A stretch of DNA of 64,000 nucleotides from Asterias rubens (GCF_902459465.1 NC_047071.1:9936002-10000001), one strand, 5' to 3'; positions 51,901 through 62,295 are shown, counted from the stretch's first letter. Made by a program: numbers and translations. Notes: generated from the letters alone by a model not told the origin.

Positions 51901-54053
51901 AGGGTTTATAGAAGGTAATGGTGAAAGACTTCTCTTGAAATATTAGTCCATGAAATGCTTTACTTTTTGAGAAAACAGTAACACCATAAAAATTATCGTT
52001 AGTGAGAATTACGGATTTATTTTAAACACATGTCATGACACGGCGAAACGCGCGGAAACAAGAGTGGGTTTTCCCGTTATTTTCTCCCGACTCCGATGAC
52101 CGATTGAGCCTAAATTTTCACAGGATTGTTGTTTTATATATAAATTGTGATACACGAAGTGTGGGACTTGGACAATACTGTTTACAAAAAGTGAACAATG
52201 GCTTTAAAGAAATGTTAAAAAGTGTAAGCTGAAGAAAACATAGGAATACATTTTGTATCCTGCCACCACTTGTTCGCTAATTTTCACCATATGAATATAG
52301 GCATACGACACAAAGATAATTATTTAATTCAAAATACAAAGAAAAAAACAATGATTATAAATTTAAGAAAGATAAAAAAGTGGTGGCCGAATTCCCTATA
52401 TTTTATTTTTTGTACAGAAAAAAATTGCTATATCAGACCTCAACTAAATTAAAAGACCACTTGAGTTTCCTTTGATGTTTCTGACACAAAAAAATCTGAT
52501 TTAAAATGTTTGACTTGATGGAGGTTGGAGTTTTTATTTATTTGGAGTTTCTATTTATTAATTTATTTATTATTTATTTATATTAGGCCCCTAACTTCAT
52601 TTATTTTATCTCATTCTCAGCTCAGTCAGTCGCAATTGTTGTGAAAAGACAGATAACTTTCCATATGGGGCCACCACTTTTTCACTCATTTTTACAAAAA
52701 GGGATATCTCATTTAGGTAAATTAGATACTATATTATTTCATATCGAATGAAAAAGTGGTCGCGCCATACGGAAACTTTTCCAAAAGAACTTTCTGTGCA
52801 TGTTCAAATCCATGAAACCAATTGTCTTTATTTTTTAGGCCTGGGCGAATTATTTGAATATCTGGTTAATGGCGAATAGGTTTTCCTATCCGTAACCGCG
52901 AATGCCTTTTTTTTCTTAACCGGATATCCGCATAGGGCGCGAATACCTATTTATAAACCGGATAGTTCTGTAATTACAACCAAGTAACCGGATATTCTTT
53001 AATATCCGAATATCCGCGGACGTCGGGCGACAACTGATATGAATGTTTTGTCTGAATCCTTATGAAACTTCTATTAAGACAGCATAAAACAGCATAAATG
53101 AAGTATATAACTATGCTCACCTCCGTGAAGAGTTAAAACAACGACATTTTGTTCAAAGATTACAAAAGTTTTCCTTCACGTAGAGTCAATAACGATCAAA
53201 AGAAAAAGCAAATCGCCATCTTTAAATTAGATCCAGTCATTTTTATGAATGAACCGAGTGACACTGTCTAAAACTAATATCAATCCGCCCATAAGATCTC
53301 ATTCACAAACGAACAGTGCCTCTAGCGGCTAAAAAACAACATTTTTTAAATATTTTTATTTTTATTTTTTTATAACAGCTGGATAGTTGGCCAGCGGTAT
53401 CCGAATAACAAAATGTCACTATTCGCCCAACACTATTATTTTTACTGATTTTATGTGTAGTAAAATACCTTCATCATTACTTATTCCTTATTCATCAGAC
53501 ATGCAACTGTTGTGGTAGTAAAGCTTCAAACAAAAGGAGGATTACATAAATTCCATCATGTCCATGTTTTTTTTACAGTTCTTTTTGTTGCAAGTTTGAA
53601 TGGCACACAGACTTGAGACATGACAAAGAAATGAGAAAAACAAAACTCAGCTCCCCCTCAGCCATGTCAGCTGAGCCAAGGAAAAGCTGCACGTATGCAT
53701 TATTCGTATAGCATACTGAACAAAAGAAACCCAACCGAACAAAAACCGCCCGACCTTGAATTTAAAATTGGCGGCTACCTCCAGCAGACAATGTTCAGAC
53801 ATTTAACGCAGTTGTTCCTGGGTTGACTGACCTCGGTTGGGTGTTGACTGGCTAGGGAGACGGACGCCCGACCCAAAGCAACATTGGCACACTGTGCAGT
53901 ATAGGCCGGTTCCCACCCCATAAAATGCTAAAGCATTTTTGAGTTTTTTTGCAAGGCCAAAGTTCCCCCGAGTGCCGATTATTTCAACCATTTACAAAAT
54001 AACATATCATGAAGAAACAAGCTTACTGTGCGGGCTTTCTTGGCTTCCGACAT
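45994..54053 (-). CDS. BHMT: Betaine-homocysteine S-methyltransferase
   Basis: Cytosolic zinc enzyme that transfers a methyl group from glycine betaine to homocysteine, yielding methionine and dimethylglycine. It links choline/betaine osmolyte breakdown to the methionine cycle. Coding exons (minus): 54053-54027, 50365-50224, 49716-49598, 49045-48854, 48603-48456, 47886-47704, 47144-46916, 46159-45994. All junctions are GT-AG and in frame, giving 401 residues (human 406). Visible features are [20 protein letters not shown], the homocysteine-binding TIM-barrel core, Zn ligand Cys218 in VGLNCHFGP, and Cys300/Cys301 in [12 protein letters not shown]. The tetramerisation arm [20 protein letters not shown] is followed by a short C-terminal helix. 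Exon 1 codes only nine residues (MSEAKKART) and is 3.66 kb from exon 2. Introns carry hAT MITEs, one 8 bp from a splice donor. Confidence 0.96.
46669..46900. mobile_element. hAT-like MITE beside BHMT exon 7 donor
   Basis: 232 bp, ends CAGTGTTGTCGCC and CTAGCTACAACACTG. Flanking octamers GTGTCAAG (46661-46668) and GTGTTAAG (46901-46908) match at 7 of 8 positions. It is a sister of 34110-34353. It lies in the last BHMT intron; on the gene's strand the duplication begins at intron position +8, just past the donor GTATGTA. Confidence 0.83.
48695..48840. mobile_element. Dispersed repeat copy ('ggtttgcggt' family)
   Basis: Matches 9536-9680: GGTTTGCGGTAGCACCATGT, TATCTACTTGCCAGG, TTCTTAGAGAACTG, CTACTACCGC and GGTGTTCGGGAGACGTCTCA. 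An end motif of the same type (GGTGTTACCGCAAACCTTTC) occurs at about 55830-55850 and 61541-61560, suggesting a family with inverted termini. It lies in BHMT intron 4, ending within ~15 bp of the exon 4 donor. Confidence 0.6.
50581..50820. mobile_element. 'gatttcacaaag' MITEs, two adjacent copies
   Basis: 50581-50705 has inverted ends GGGGCTAATTTCACAAGGAG and TTGTGAAATCGACTCC with inner TTAGGGCAAGCC/TTAGGACTAGCCC arms. 50706-50820 begins CGATTTCAAAAAGAGCTACG and ends TTTGTGCAATCCACC, again inverted. Further relatives are at 62995-63160, 6828-6886 and 3835-3915. They lie in BHMT intron 1. Confidence 0.65.
51050..51790 (+). mobile_element. tRNA-derived SINE (A1) with L2-like tail, interrupted
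   Basis: The head ends with GGGTTCAAATCCC (51085-51098). The body has GTCCTTAAGCAAGACACTTA, TCCTTCGGATGGGACGTAAA, CCAGTGCACTTATCG and CACCTTGTAAACC. The 3' end reads AGCGCCTTGAGTACCTTG, then, after the insertion at 51395-51751, GTGCGCTATATAAGACTTCG followed by TTATTATTATT. The GCGCTATATAA tail with ATT repeats is typical of L2-type LINE 3' ends. It lies in BHMT intron 1 against gene orientation. Confidence 0.82.
51395..51751. mobile_element. hAT-like MITE nested in SINE, perfect 8-bp duplication
   Basis: 357 bp flanked by TTTGGTAG at 51387-51394 and 51752-51759. The terminal inverted repeats are perfect: TAAGCTTGGGCGATATC at the left and GATATCGCCCAAGCTTA at the right. The interior is dense in CGATAT/ATATCG palindromes. 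Removing it would restore a continuous SINE tail, so the order of insertion is certain. Confidence 0.92.
52025..52210 (-). mobile_element. Decayed half of a TTAA-type MITE
   Basis: GACCGATTGAGCC.AAATTTTC, ACAGGATTGTTGTTTTAT, GATACACGAAGTG and the closing TGGCTTTAAA follow the order of the family's reverse orientation. The left half is missing or unrecognisable. BHMT intron 1. Confidence 0.5.
52665..52790. mobile_element. 'ccaccactttttca' MITE
   Basis: About 125 bp with ends CTTTCCATATGGGGCCACCA and TCGCGCCATACGGAAAC and inner CACTTTTTCACTCATTTTTA / AATGAAAAAGTGG arms. A better copy is at 58525-58645; fragments lie at 30425-30480 and around 52255. Confidence 0.7.
52836..53435. mobile_element. 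600-bp hAT-like element, perfect 8-bp duplication
   Basis: Flanked by TTATTTTT at 52828-52835 and 53436-53443. The ends TAGGCCTGGGCGAAT and ATTCGCCCAACACTA form imperfect 15-bp inverted repeats. Subterminal stretches are rich in GGATATCCG/CGGATATTC and GCGAATACC-type repeats. No transposase frame. The duplication is T-rich, so chance is more possible than in the other cases, but the matching inverted ends support it. BHMT intron 1. Confidence 0.8.
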
Positions 54054-54379
54054 GGTCAACCTCTTCTCAGCTCTGCAAGAAGGAAAAGAACGTAAAAGCG
54101 GACAAAATGCAGACAGCTAACGATTTGTGTCTAGCCGCGTTGATTTCCCAGGGCTGAAGAGATCAATCAACGCAAATAAACGAGGCGCATGTGAATGATA
54201 TACGTGTGTGTATGCACCATCACGCAATTAGCGACCTACGATGGCCCATGAAGAACACGTTGTATTCCAGGGAGGCCAACGCAGCGCACTCACGCAGTTT
54301 TCCCGCACAGTTTCACACTTATGGGAAGTTCAAGGGGTTCGATTGTACACAACTTGTGAAGAATGACCTCCATAGGTTA

Positions 54380-54570
54380 GGGATGAAATCACCTACTTCG
54401 ATAGTCTTGGTTCCAAGACCATTGGTGTTGCGCGGTCACACACAACCAACGTTTCGATTATGCACGGCAAAAACTGTACACGCTTGTAATGAACGAACGC
54501 TAGCGGGCGCTCTGTTTTTCTGATTTAGATCACACCATGTCTAGAGTCTGTGCTCACCAAGGTCTTGGAC
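54380..54570 (+). repeat. Left arm of a 1.9-kb-spaced inverted repeat
   Basis: GGTTCCAAGACCATTGGTGT, TGCGCGGTCACACACAACCA, TGTAATGAACGAACGCTAGC and GGGCGCTCTG match, in reverse complement, 56125-56285. Identity is about 85-90% over roughly 150 bp. It lies about 330 bp upstream of the BHMT start. The pair may be the ends of one transposon or two independent insertions. Confidence 0.8.
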
Positions 54571-56124
54571 ATTTTGCAAATTGAAGGCGTGGCCAGACTA
54601 TGTAAATGACTTTAATGTATGCAATATTCATATCACGTGACGAATTGAAGATGACTATTCAAACTAGATCGAGTCAAAGGTCAATATGATCGGCGCTCTC
54701 GTTTTAATAATCTTTTCTCAAAGTGATTCCGTGGTCATTAGTATAGACTACCTATTCAGATTATGGATACTTGACGATTTGAAATCGTAAATAATGGTCA
54801 AAAATCGAACGTAAGATTAGCATTCAGAGAGTCCGTGTAAACGGACGCTTGTATGGCCCCACGGCGTGGGGCAATCGGAACGTAAGCCTTGTGGAATATC
54901 ACGTACCGCCCATGCCGTGTCTCGTGGGGGTTGGGGTGTTAAATCCCGGGCGCTGTGAACTCCCAGCTTGCGGGTGTCTAATCCGTTGTTTCTTATGATC
55001 GCAACGTTCCAATTGCTCCATTTGTTTCATGGCACCCTAATTTCTTTTTGTTATGAGTTTTCAGGTAATTTTGATGATGTCAAAACGTAGGAATACCGCA
55101 TTTTGTTATATTGACAACGTTGTGTGAGTAGCTTAAACAAATTATGAGATTTTTTTATAAAAGGTTGAAATAAAATAATGATAAAACAAAATTCACTCAA
55201 AGCATAATTTGGTCAAACAAAGTAGTATTTTTTAATTCTGTGAACGAAGAGTTATTTTTGAGGTAATGAGTGGAAATTATGACCCGACTATTATAGTCGC
55301 AGCTACTCAGCTCTGCTTACATACCAAGATCTGCTTACGTTCCTTGAAGTTACGCTATAATATCAAAAGGTACGCTTTCAATCCCGAGTCAAGCTATGCT
55401 TACGTTCCCAAGATCTGCAGCTACGCTTACGTTTCAAAATACGTTCTCACAAGGACGCTTTTGAATCCCTCAAGATTTCCTTCCCCCAAGATTAAACAAC
55501 TTTCACTGTGAATAACACTACAGGATCCACCAGTTATCTGTTTGGCAGAAAATACTGTATACAATTTCTTTACTATCCAAAAATTTAGTTGGGCACTAGC
55601 CACAAGTCTACAACATTTCAAATTTAATTAAAAATTGGCTGGTAACCAGTTTCTGCAAAGCAATAATACTTTGTGCTAACTAAGCAAATTGTTGTGCCAA
55701 TACAGGCTTCATGAAATTGGGCCCTGGCACGTCGGGAGCATAACGCCACGATCGCATTTCAAACTGGGTCCTCAAACTGCACCATGGCAATGCAGAAGTC
55801 TGGATCTGGATATTAATAGAAAGGTTTGTGGTGTTACCGCAAACCTTTCTATAAAGTATTTCCACCATGCAAAGTTTTAAATCCTACTGATCTGGATATT
55901 AATTATTATTATACTCCGATAAAAACGTATACCCACACACACATGCAGAGTATAGCAAAAGTCATGCAACGCACTTACTGCATGTATTGTACACTGCATG
56001 CACAACACTGATTATTATTCATGAGCCACCGCAACGCAGCCTCTGATTGGCTCCACCGGAAAGTCGGGGAAGATTTGCCAAAAAACAATAAAAAAGTTAA
56101 GACCCGTCGTTGCAAATAACCAAG

Positions 56125-56285
56125 ACCATGGTGAGATCTGAATCAGAGAAGCAGAGCGCCCGCTAGCGTTCGTTCATTACAAGAGTGTACAGTTGTTGCC
56201 GTGCATAGATCGGAACGTTGGTTGTGTGTGACCGCGCAACACCAATGGTCTTGGAACCAATACTACTACTTCGACGAAGGTAACA
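56125..56285 (-). repeat. Right arm of the inverted repeat
   Basis: Plus-strand order is CAGAGCGCCCGCTAGCGTTC, GTTCATTACAAGAGTGTACA, GGTTGTGTGTGACCGCGCAA and CACCAATGGTCTTGGAACC. It mirrors 54380-54570. A spurious 97-residue open frame crosses it. No flanking duplication was established. Confidence 0.8.
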
Positions 56286-57682
56286 TCTTTGTATTGGGGG
56301 GGGGGGGGGTAGGGGGCATGAACGGAATATTGGCACCACTTCCAATCCAGGAAAAAATTCACATGGAAAAAAATAATGGGATTTAATGGGACCCCATTGA
56401 AAATTTGATTGGTGTGGAATTTGGGACATATTCATGGGACACAGTGGGATCCACAATGGGATCTCATTGAACTATTCAAAATATTGACGTACATGTTTAC
56501 AGACACAACCCAAAGATGAATGACTAGTTTCATTAATGTCAGATTTTTGGCCTCAAACATTGAACAAAATATTTGTTTGAGTGAATGGTATTTCAAAGAG
56601 TATCACCCGCTCTAACAAAAAAAGTTTAACTTTTACTTTTAATGGTCAGGAACCATGACACAAAATTTAAAACGTTTCTTATAAAACACATAAGAATTGG
56701 TCACGTGATATATTGTCGTGATCCCGACAAAAACTAATTTTGAGCACTTTATTTCACTGCTACTAATAATTGGCGGACTTTTTCGAGCAATGGCTCAAAT
56801 GAAAGCTTGTAACTTTCTCGACCCCCATCAAAATACCTGTTGAATTTTAAATCAAAAATTTTGGGTCAAATCGGCCAAAAATCTGACATAGCATCTTTAA
56901 TATAAGACGCAAACGAAAACTAAGGCTTTAGTGTTTGGCCGGCCAGGCCATTAGTGCCGGTGTGACCCATTTGTACCCTCAGTCAAATTTCACTGCAGTG
57001 TCGCTGAAGACTCTACCTGAAGTAATTGCTAACTATTTTGTAATCCGGCCTCTTGAGGTATTTTATATTTGGCATTTTGATGTTGATGATGCGGTTTTCT
57101 TGCTTTGTCAATTGTTTTTCTTCTACGTGAAAATAGATTGATGTTTACGATGTCGCGCTCTTCACTGGTTCGTACAACGTGAGGCAGGCTGCAGGTTGTA
57201 AACAAGTTTTTAAAGGTATTCACGAGCCATCGTAGCAAATACAAATATCATCCAACTTACAGTTCGTGCTACCAAATTATGGGACGCCCTCTATCACCGG
57301 TTATTTGTAGATAGATGCATAAATCGTGATTTGTATTCTTTCTTTTGGGGCAAAAGGACTGACATTTTGCATCACATAAAAAATGAAATTGTTTATTCAT
57401 GTTGAGCCATTGGTTGAAGGCTCTGCGCCTTTTCCTTTCTGCGGTTCAATCATTGCCCCCCCCCAACTTCAACACCCCCCCCCCGCTTCCAACATGAACT
57501 ATACGTTTTCAGAGAAATACCTGACTTGGTTCCCGTTCAACTGCTATCATTTTGTAATGAGAGCAAGTTTACCAGCGAAGTCTCACACGTGCAAGCTACA
57601 CACTTACAACACACAAACACAATATGCAGCGCATGCATAGATGATTGTAAAAAGTTAAATGCCACAGTAAAAAATCACCAAA

Positions 57683-60600
57683 ATGAGAATAGAAAAGTGC
57701 TACTTTTGCTCCTGTCCTGTCTATCCAGGACATGGAATACAGTTCGTCCGAAATGACAGTAAGGTAAGTAATCAACTGATCCCGATGATACACTTTTTTC
57801 TACGTAAGATTTGTTCAATATTTTTAATGGTTTATTTTTTAATCATGGACGGAGGTACTACGTAGTGGACATGATATGGACCGTGGAGGGAGGTACTCAA
57901 TTTCTACCTCCAAGGATGGACTAACACTTTACTTTTTCACACCAATGTGACCAAATGTTCACTCTTTGGATTTAAACTTCTCGGCCATTACAATTTGTAT
58001 GGAAGACTATAAAAGTATGATCATGTACAACCTGTACAGTTATGAAAACATTTTGTGTATATTATTAATAATTAGGATTGTGTCAACAACACAACACAAC
58101 AAATGTGAATGTCATTTGGGCGTACATACGGTGATAACGATGCAGCCATCACAATTTATGTCCATTTAAATTAATGTACATTGTTTATAAAGTGATTTGC
58201 TTTCAGTAAATTACGATGTTGATATTTATTAAATAAGGAGCGGGCCGTGGGTGATTGACTTGAGGGGGGGGGGGGGGGGGGGGGAGGAGTGTTAACTTTC
58301 AGATTATAATATAATTATATGTTGTCATGAGTTGATGCCCGATGATATTAAATCGTTGACATAACGTGAACTGGTGAAGCCAGAGTACGAGAGTAGTTCA
58401 TGTTGGTGAAGTCTAAGTTGTTTTGTTGTATCTTTTTGCCACCTTTTTGTCCATAAAAAAGGCATAGTTGGGTCATCTGGAAAATCATACATGTATATTC
58501 ATAATCATATTCATAGGGCATAATTCCGTATAGCGCCACCACTTTTTCATTCCATATGAAATAGTATATTAAACTCAATCAATTTGAGATGTCCCATTTT
58601 GTAAAAATGAGTGAAAAAGTGGTGGCGCCATACAGAAAGTTACCCTATTGTGAAGATAGTCTTGGGACTATTAGGTGATTTCCAAGGTAGTTTGTTGTGT
58701 CTTTTTTTGTAGCTGGGTCATGTGGAAAATCATAGCAAATTGGCAACAGCAGAACTCACATGTAGTTCTTATGTAAGAAACCTTCTCGGCTCTCTGACTA
58801 AGTGATGAATGTATGTCAATTTTATTATTTAACATCTACTTTTCTCTCGTTTTGATGTGTTAAGGTTTTCCGCTTCTGTCGCGGCAAGTGCCACAAAGCA
58901 TTCAAGAAGAAGCGCAACCCCCGTAAAGTTCGCTGGACCAAGGCATTCAGGAAGGCTGCTGGGAAAGAACTGGCAGTGGTAAGTCTCAAAATTGTTCTTG
59001 TGCAATTGAAGGGGAGGTAAGCATCTAGAGAAATCATGTGTGCAGGAGCACCGTGTGTTTTCGTGTGTTACGTTGTTTTCTTTTTCCTGTTTTCTCCCTC
59101 AAAAAGGTGGCTCAGATTTCAATCATGATTAAGCAGCTCACACCTGTCAGGTAAAATAACGCTGAAGTGCTCGTTCTCAAAATCGAGACATTGATGTTTT
59201 TTGTATGTGTTTGTTTTTCATGCAGGATAATTCTCTTGAGTTTGAGAAGAGGCGGAATGTCCCTGTGAAATACAGCCGTGAATTGTGGAAGAAGACAATC
59301 ATGGCAATGGCAAGAGTAGAAGAAATTAAACAGAAGAGACAAGATCAGTTCATTATCAACAGGTTCGTTTAAGAATTACTTTTTAAAATTCTATTTATAT
59401 CCATTTATAAAATGCTGATGATTCAAGCTTTTTTTATTAAGGCTCAAGTTTCAGCTTATTTTGGTAGCATTTTTATTTTATGAAAAATATGTTTGGGAAA
59501 GTTCCCATCTGTTAGCCATGTAATATTGTTTACAAGTTCATATCTGAAATTAATCAGAAGGACATAAACGTTTAACGCCTACAAATGGTAAAACAATTAA
59601 AAGCTACAAAAAAGCTACAAAAGTCCTGTTTGTTTTGACCAAAAAACTCCATTCACTCGGGAGCTTTAGAAAATGCGTTTTGATGAAAATTACATTAATT
59701 TCTTTAAGGACCATGTCAGATTAAGCCTACAACATTATCTTTGTATCTCCTAAAAAATTAAAGTAAGCAGTTGTCATAACGTTGCATCTTGCTTACATGT
59801 ACATGTAAGATGCCCGGATGTACACATAAAACAGATACAACGCTTTTGCTCGGAGCATTTTCATTCGAGATCCAAAACTTTCTTTGGAAAATCGACAGGC
59901 TTTACTTTTTTTGCTCTAGCAAAACATTATCATGCAAGATGCAATGCCTTTTCTGAAAAATCAACAATGACTTTGCACTGACACGACTATTATTGTTCTT
60001 TTGGATATGAGTGCTTATCAATATTTCTTGGTGATATTATGTGCAGATTGAAGAAGGGTAAAACACTCCGCAAGGAACGTGACATCAAGGAAGTGAAGGA
60101 CAGTATTCATCTGATCAGATCACCAGCAGCAGGTAAGTCTAGTCTCTCCCTCAGAGCCCTTCACTTTATCACTCGCATCAACATCTTAGCTTCTGTAGTT
60201 GTTTATAACAATAATAATATTGACTCTTGTATAGCGCAATGATCATACCTCTGGTCACTTGGCCATATGTTTCATTACACACACACATACATACATACAT
60301 ATAGGGCATTTATATAGCGCCACTACGTCAAGACAAAGCCCATTAGATAGAATATAGAGAATGTTTGATAAAATTCTGAAATGTTCGAAGAGAGTTGGAT
60401 TTCCTGATTGAGGTGGAGAGTGCATTCCAGGTGTGTGGAGCAAAATGTGAGAATGTGCGACTTGAAGCCAACTTATGAAGCTTGATTGAGTTACATGTAG
60501 GTTCCATGAGGCGAGTAGTGTCGGATGCTGAGCGTAGACATTCCTTAAAACATCTCATCTCCCTTGGGAGTATACAGCCTGTGCTGCAAAGCTTAATCAA

Positions 60601-61690
60601 TCACAAGAAACATCTCAGCCCTCACAGGTACCCATTTACTCCTGGGTGGTGAGAAGCAATTAAAGTTGAGTGTCTTGCACACGAGTGTCATTACCAGGAT
60701 TTGAACCCACACCCTGATGACCCAGCCATCAGAACTTGATTCCGATACACTCAACCATGTGCACAGTATGCCCACGACACCATCTCCAGTCTATGGTCGT
60801 TTTCAAATTCTATGCAACCAGGGTGTTTTTGTTTTCTTCTGAAGTTTCTTGCAACTTCAATGACCAGTTGAGCAAAATTGTTCTCAGTTTTGTTAATTTA
60901 TATTGGTCTTTTGACGATTATCAAAAGTATACCCTTGCCTTAAATAACTTGAAGGCCACGCCACGGCCTGTGTTACACCCGGTCTTTGCCTTTGTGCCCG
61001 TTGAAAAGGTTCCCATAGACTTTAAGATATTCTATCAGAAGTTGCAAAATTGAAAATGGCCTTGCCCCCTAAAAGACGAAGTTCCAGGCCTTAAAGGCAG
61101 TGGACACTATTGGTATTTACTCAAAATAATTATTAGCATAAAACCTTTCTTGGTGACAAGTAATAGGGAGAGGTTGATGGTATAAAACATTGTGAGAAAC
61201 GGCTCCCTGTGAAGTGCCATAGTTTTTGAGAAAGAAGTAATTTTCCACGAATTTGTTTTCGAGACCTCAGATTAAGAACTTGAGTTCTCGAAATCAACAA
61301 TCTAATCGCACACAACTTCGTGTGACAAGGGTATTTTCTTCTTTCATTATTATCCCGCAACTTTGATGACCGATTGAGCTCAAATTTTCACAGGTTAGTT
61401 ATTTTATGCAGTTATTGAGATACACCAACTGTGAAGGCTAGTCTTTGACAATTACCAATAGTGTCCACTGCCTTTAAGGAGGGACTATCTCTATCATGCT
61501 ATTCAGAACCACCCCAACTCATTAGAGATGGTTATTACATGGTGTTACTGCAAACCTTTCCATAATCGTGTTCTGTTGTTAATTTCTGACTAATATTTTT
61601 GTTACCTCCTCAGCCCTACTGAAGAAGAAGGAAGAGAAGTTAGTGCAAATCATCCAGGACAAAAATACAGAACAGATGGAGGCAGAATAA
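57683..61690 (+). CDS. RSL24D1: Ribosome biogenesis protein RLP24 (RSL24D1)
   Basis: Nucleolar/nuclear L24e-family placeholder on pre-60S particles, exchanged for ribosomal protein L24 in the cytoplasm; needed for 60S maturation. Coding exons: 57683-57763, 58865-58978, 59226-59362, 60047-60132, 61614-61690. All junctions are GT-AG and in frame, giving 164 residues (human 163). The zinc ribbon is C6, C9, C32, C36 in [10 protein letters not shown] and [13 protein letters not shown]. The basic [20 protein letters not shown] and the linker [17 protein letters not shown] are diagnostic of RLP24 rather than RPL24. The C-terminus is helical and charged ([16 protein letters not shown]). The start is the first ATG and matches the family exactly. 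Intron 4 (1.5 kb) holds LINE, SINE and TTAA MITE insertions. Confidence 0.97.
58264..58284. repeat. 21-G homopolymer
   Basis: Uninterrupted run of 21 G in intron 1 of RSL24D1, on the sense strand. It could form a G-quadruplex in DNA or pre-mRNA, and its length is prone to sequencing error. Confidence 0.85.
58525..58645. mobile_element. 'ccaccactttttca' MITE
   Basis: About 120 bp with ends TTCCGTATAGCGCCACCACT and AGTGGTGGCGCCATACAGAA, near-perfect inverted repeats. Inner TTTTTCATTCCATATG and GTAAAAATGAGTGAAAAA also pair partly with the other copies. It lies in RSL24D1 intron 1. Confidence 0.78.
60276..60545 (-). mobile_element. LINE (L2/CR1-like) 3' end fragment
   Basis: On the minus strand a frame ending at 60343 reads [12 protein letters not shown], then [20 protein letters not shown] and [20 protein letters not shown]. 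The pattern (F-S/A-h-x-x-P-x-x-W-N-x-L-P/S-x-x-I-R...L-x-x-F-K/Q-x-x-L/I-K) marks the extreme C-terminus of CR1/L2 reverse-transcriptase polyproteins. After the stop the strand continues with GTGGCGCTATATAAATGCCC and a TGTA/TGTG microsatellite tail, a standard L2-type 3' end. Only the last ~65 codons are left. RSL24D1 intron 4. Confidence 0.72.
60550..60775 (-). mobile_element. tRNA-derived SINE (family A2), decayed
   Basis: Shares CTCCCTTGGGAGTATACA, GCAGGTAYCCATTTA, CTGGGTG..GAGAAGCAATTA and a degraded B-box (AGGATTTGAACCC) with 6185-6480, in the same order and orientation. The head region (TCAGAACTTGATTC...CTCAACCATG) is diverged. It abuts the LINE fragment. Confidence 0.65.
61095..61473 (-). 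mobile_element. TTAA-type MITE (full length, inverted)
   Basis: 379 bp, flanked by TTAA at 61091-61094 and 61474-61477. The ends are AGGCAGTGGACACTATTGGT and ACCAATAGTGTCCACTGCCT. This is the reverse orientation (TACTCAAAATAATTATTAGC follows the left end). It sits 140 bp upstream of the last RSL24D1 exon, in the intron. Confidence 0.9.
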
Positions 61691-62129
61691 ATCCCGCGAG
61701 CCAGCATGTGGAAACCCAAGAAAGAATTCAACAGCCACAATACTCAGACCAGCCCGGTTCTACCTGTGTATTTGTGTGGCATCCCTTTTGGCTGATTTTA
61801 TGTATACAATGGGAATGAGGCTTGTGTCTCAAAAAGACTGGTACCTTGGATATCAGGAGTCCATCTCATTCTGTGAGGATTCAAAATAGGACTTGCGGGA
61901 ACCAGATTATGACACTCGAGAAAAAAGAAACAAAATTATGTGTTTTTTTTCAAATTTCCTCTCTTAATATAATGTACATTCCCATCTACGGTCTAAAATT
62001 GTTTGTTATGGGTGATTCCAAGAAGGAAATTTGTTAAGTTTTTACTTTTTGTGGGAAGGGGTGGGGTCACTAAAATCGCTTGCTTTAGGCCTGTAATTAA
62101 GTGTAAAATTTGAGTCCTGACTTAATAAA
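61691..62129 (+). other. RSL24D1 3' UTR with AATAAA
   Basis: The first good polyadenylation hexamer is AATAAA at 62124-62129 (CTTAATAAACCC). The segment 61853-61985 recurs, diverged, at 62437-62525 (GTGAGGRTTCAAAATAGG, ACCAGATTATG.CACTC.AGAAAAAAG, AATATAATGT), so part of the UTR has been duplicated downstream. Confidence 0.55.
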
Positions 62130-62295
62130 CCCATTGAGCTTATACATGTAATTTCCAGGAGGTTACCAAAAGGTTGAAATGCCATCATTTCGAAACACGA
62201 CTTAAGATCTGGATTGAAATTTAAGACTACATGTATTTGTATTTTTAATCAGTAATGACTCTCGCCCCTGGTTGTAGAGTCGCATTAGACACAAA

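Larger units (their letters stand above)
54054..57682. other. BHMT-RSL24D1 divergent spacer
   Basis: Holds the start-proximal regions of two head-to-head genes. Contains a ~150-bp inverted-repeat pair (separate entries), degenerate GCTTACGTTCCNAGATCTG repeats at 55310-55440, a 12-G run at about 56298-56309, and a GAAAGGTTTGTGGTGTTACC / GGTGTTACCGCAAACCTTTC palindrome at 55818-55852. Neither promoter could be pinned down. No further exon was recognised. Confidence 0.45.

Noticed and set aside
58800-58860. C/D-box snoRNA in an RSL24D1 intron
   Set aside because: GTGATGAATG resembles a C box, but no CTGA D box follows at a suitable distance with a terminal stem. Other introns gave only partial matches.
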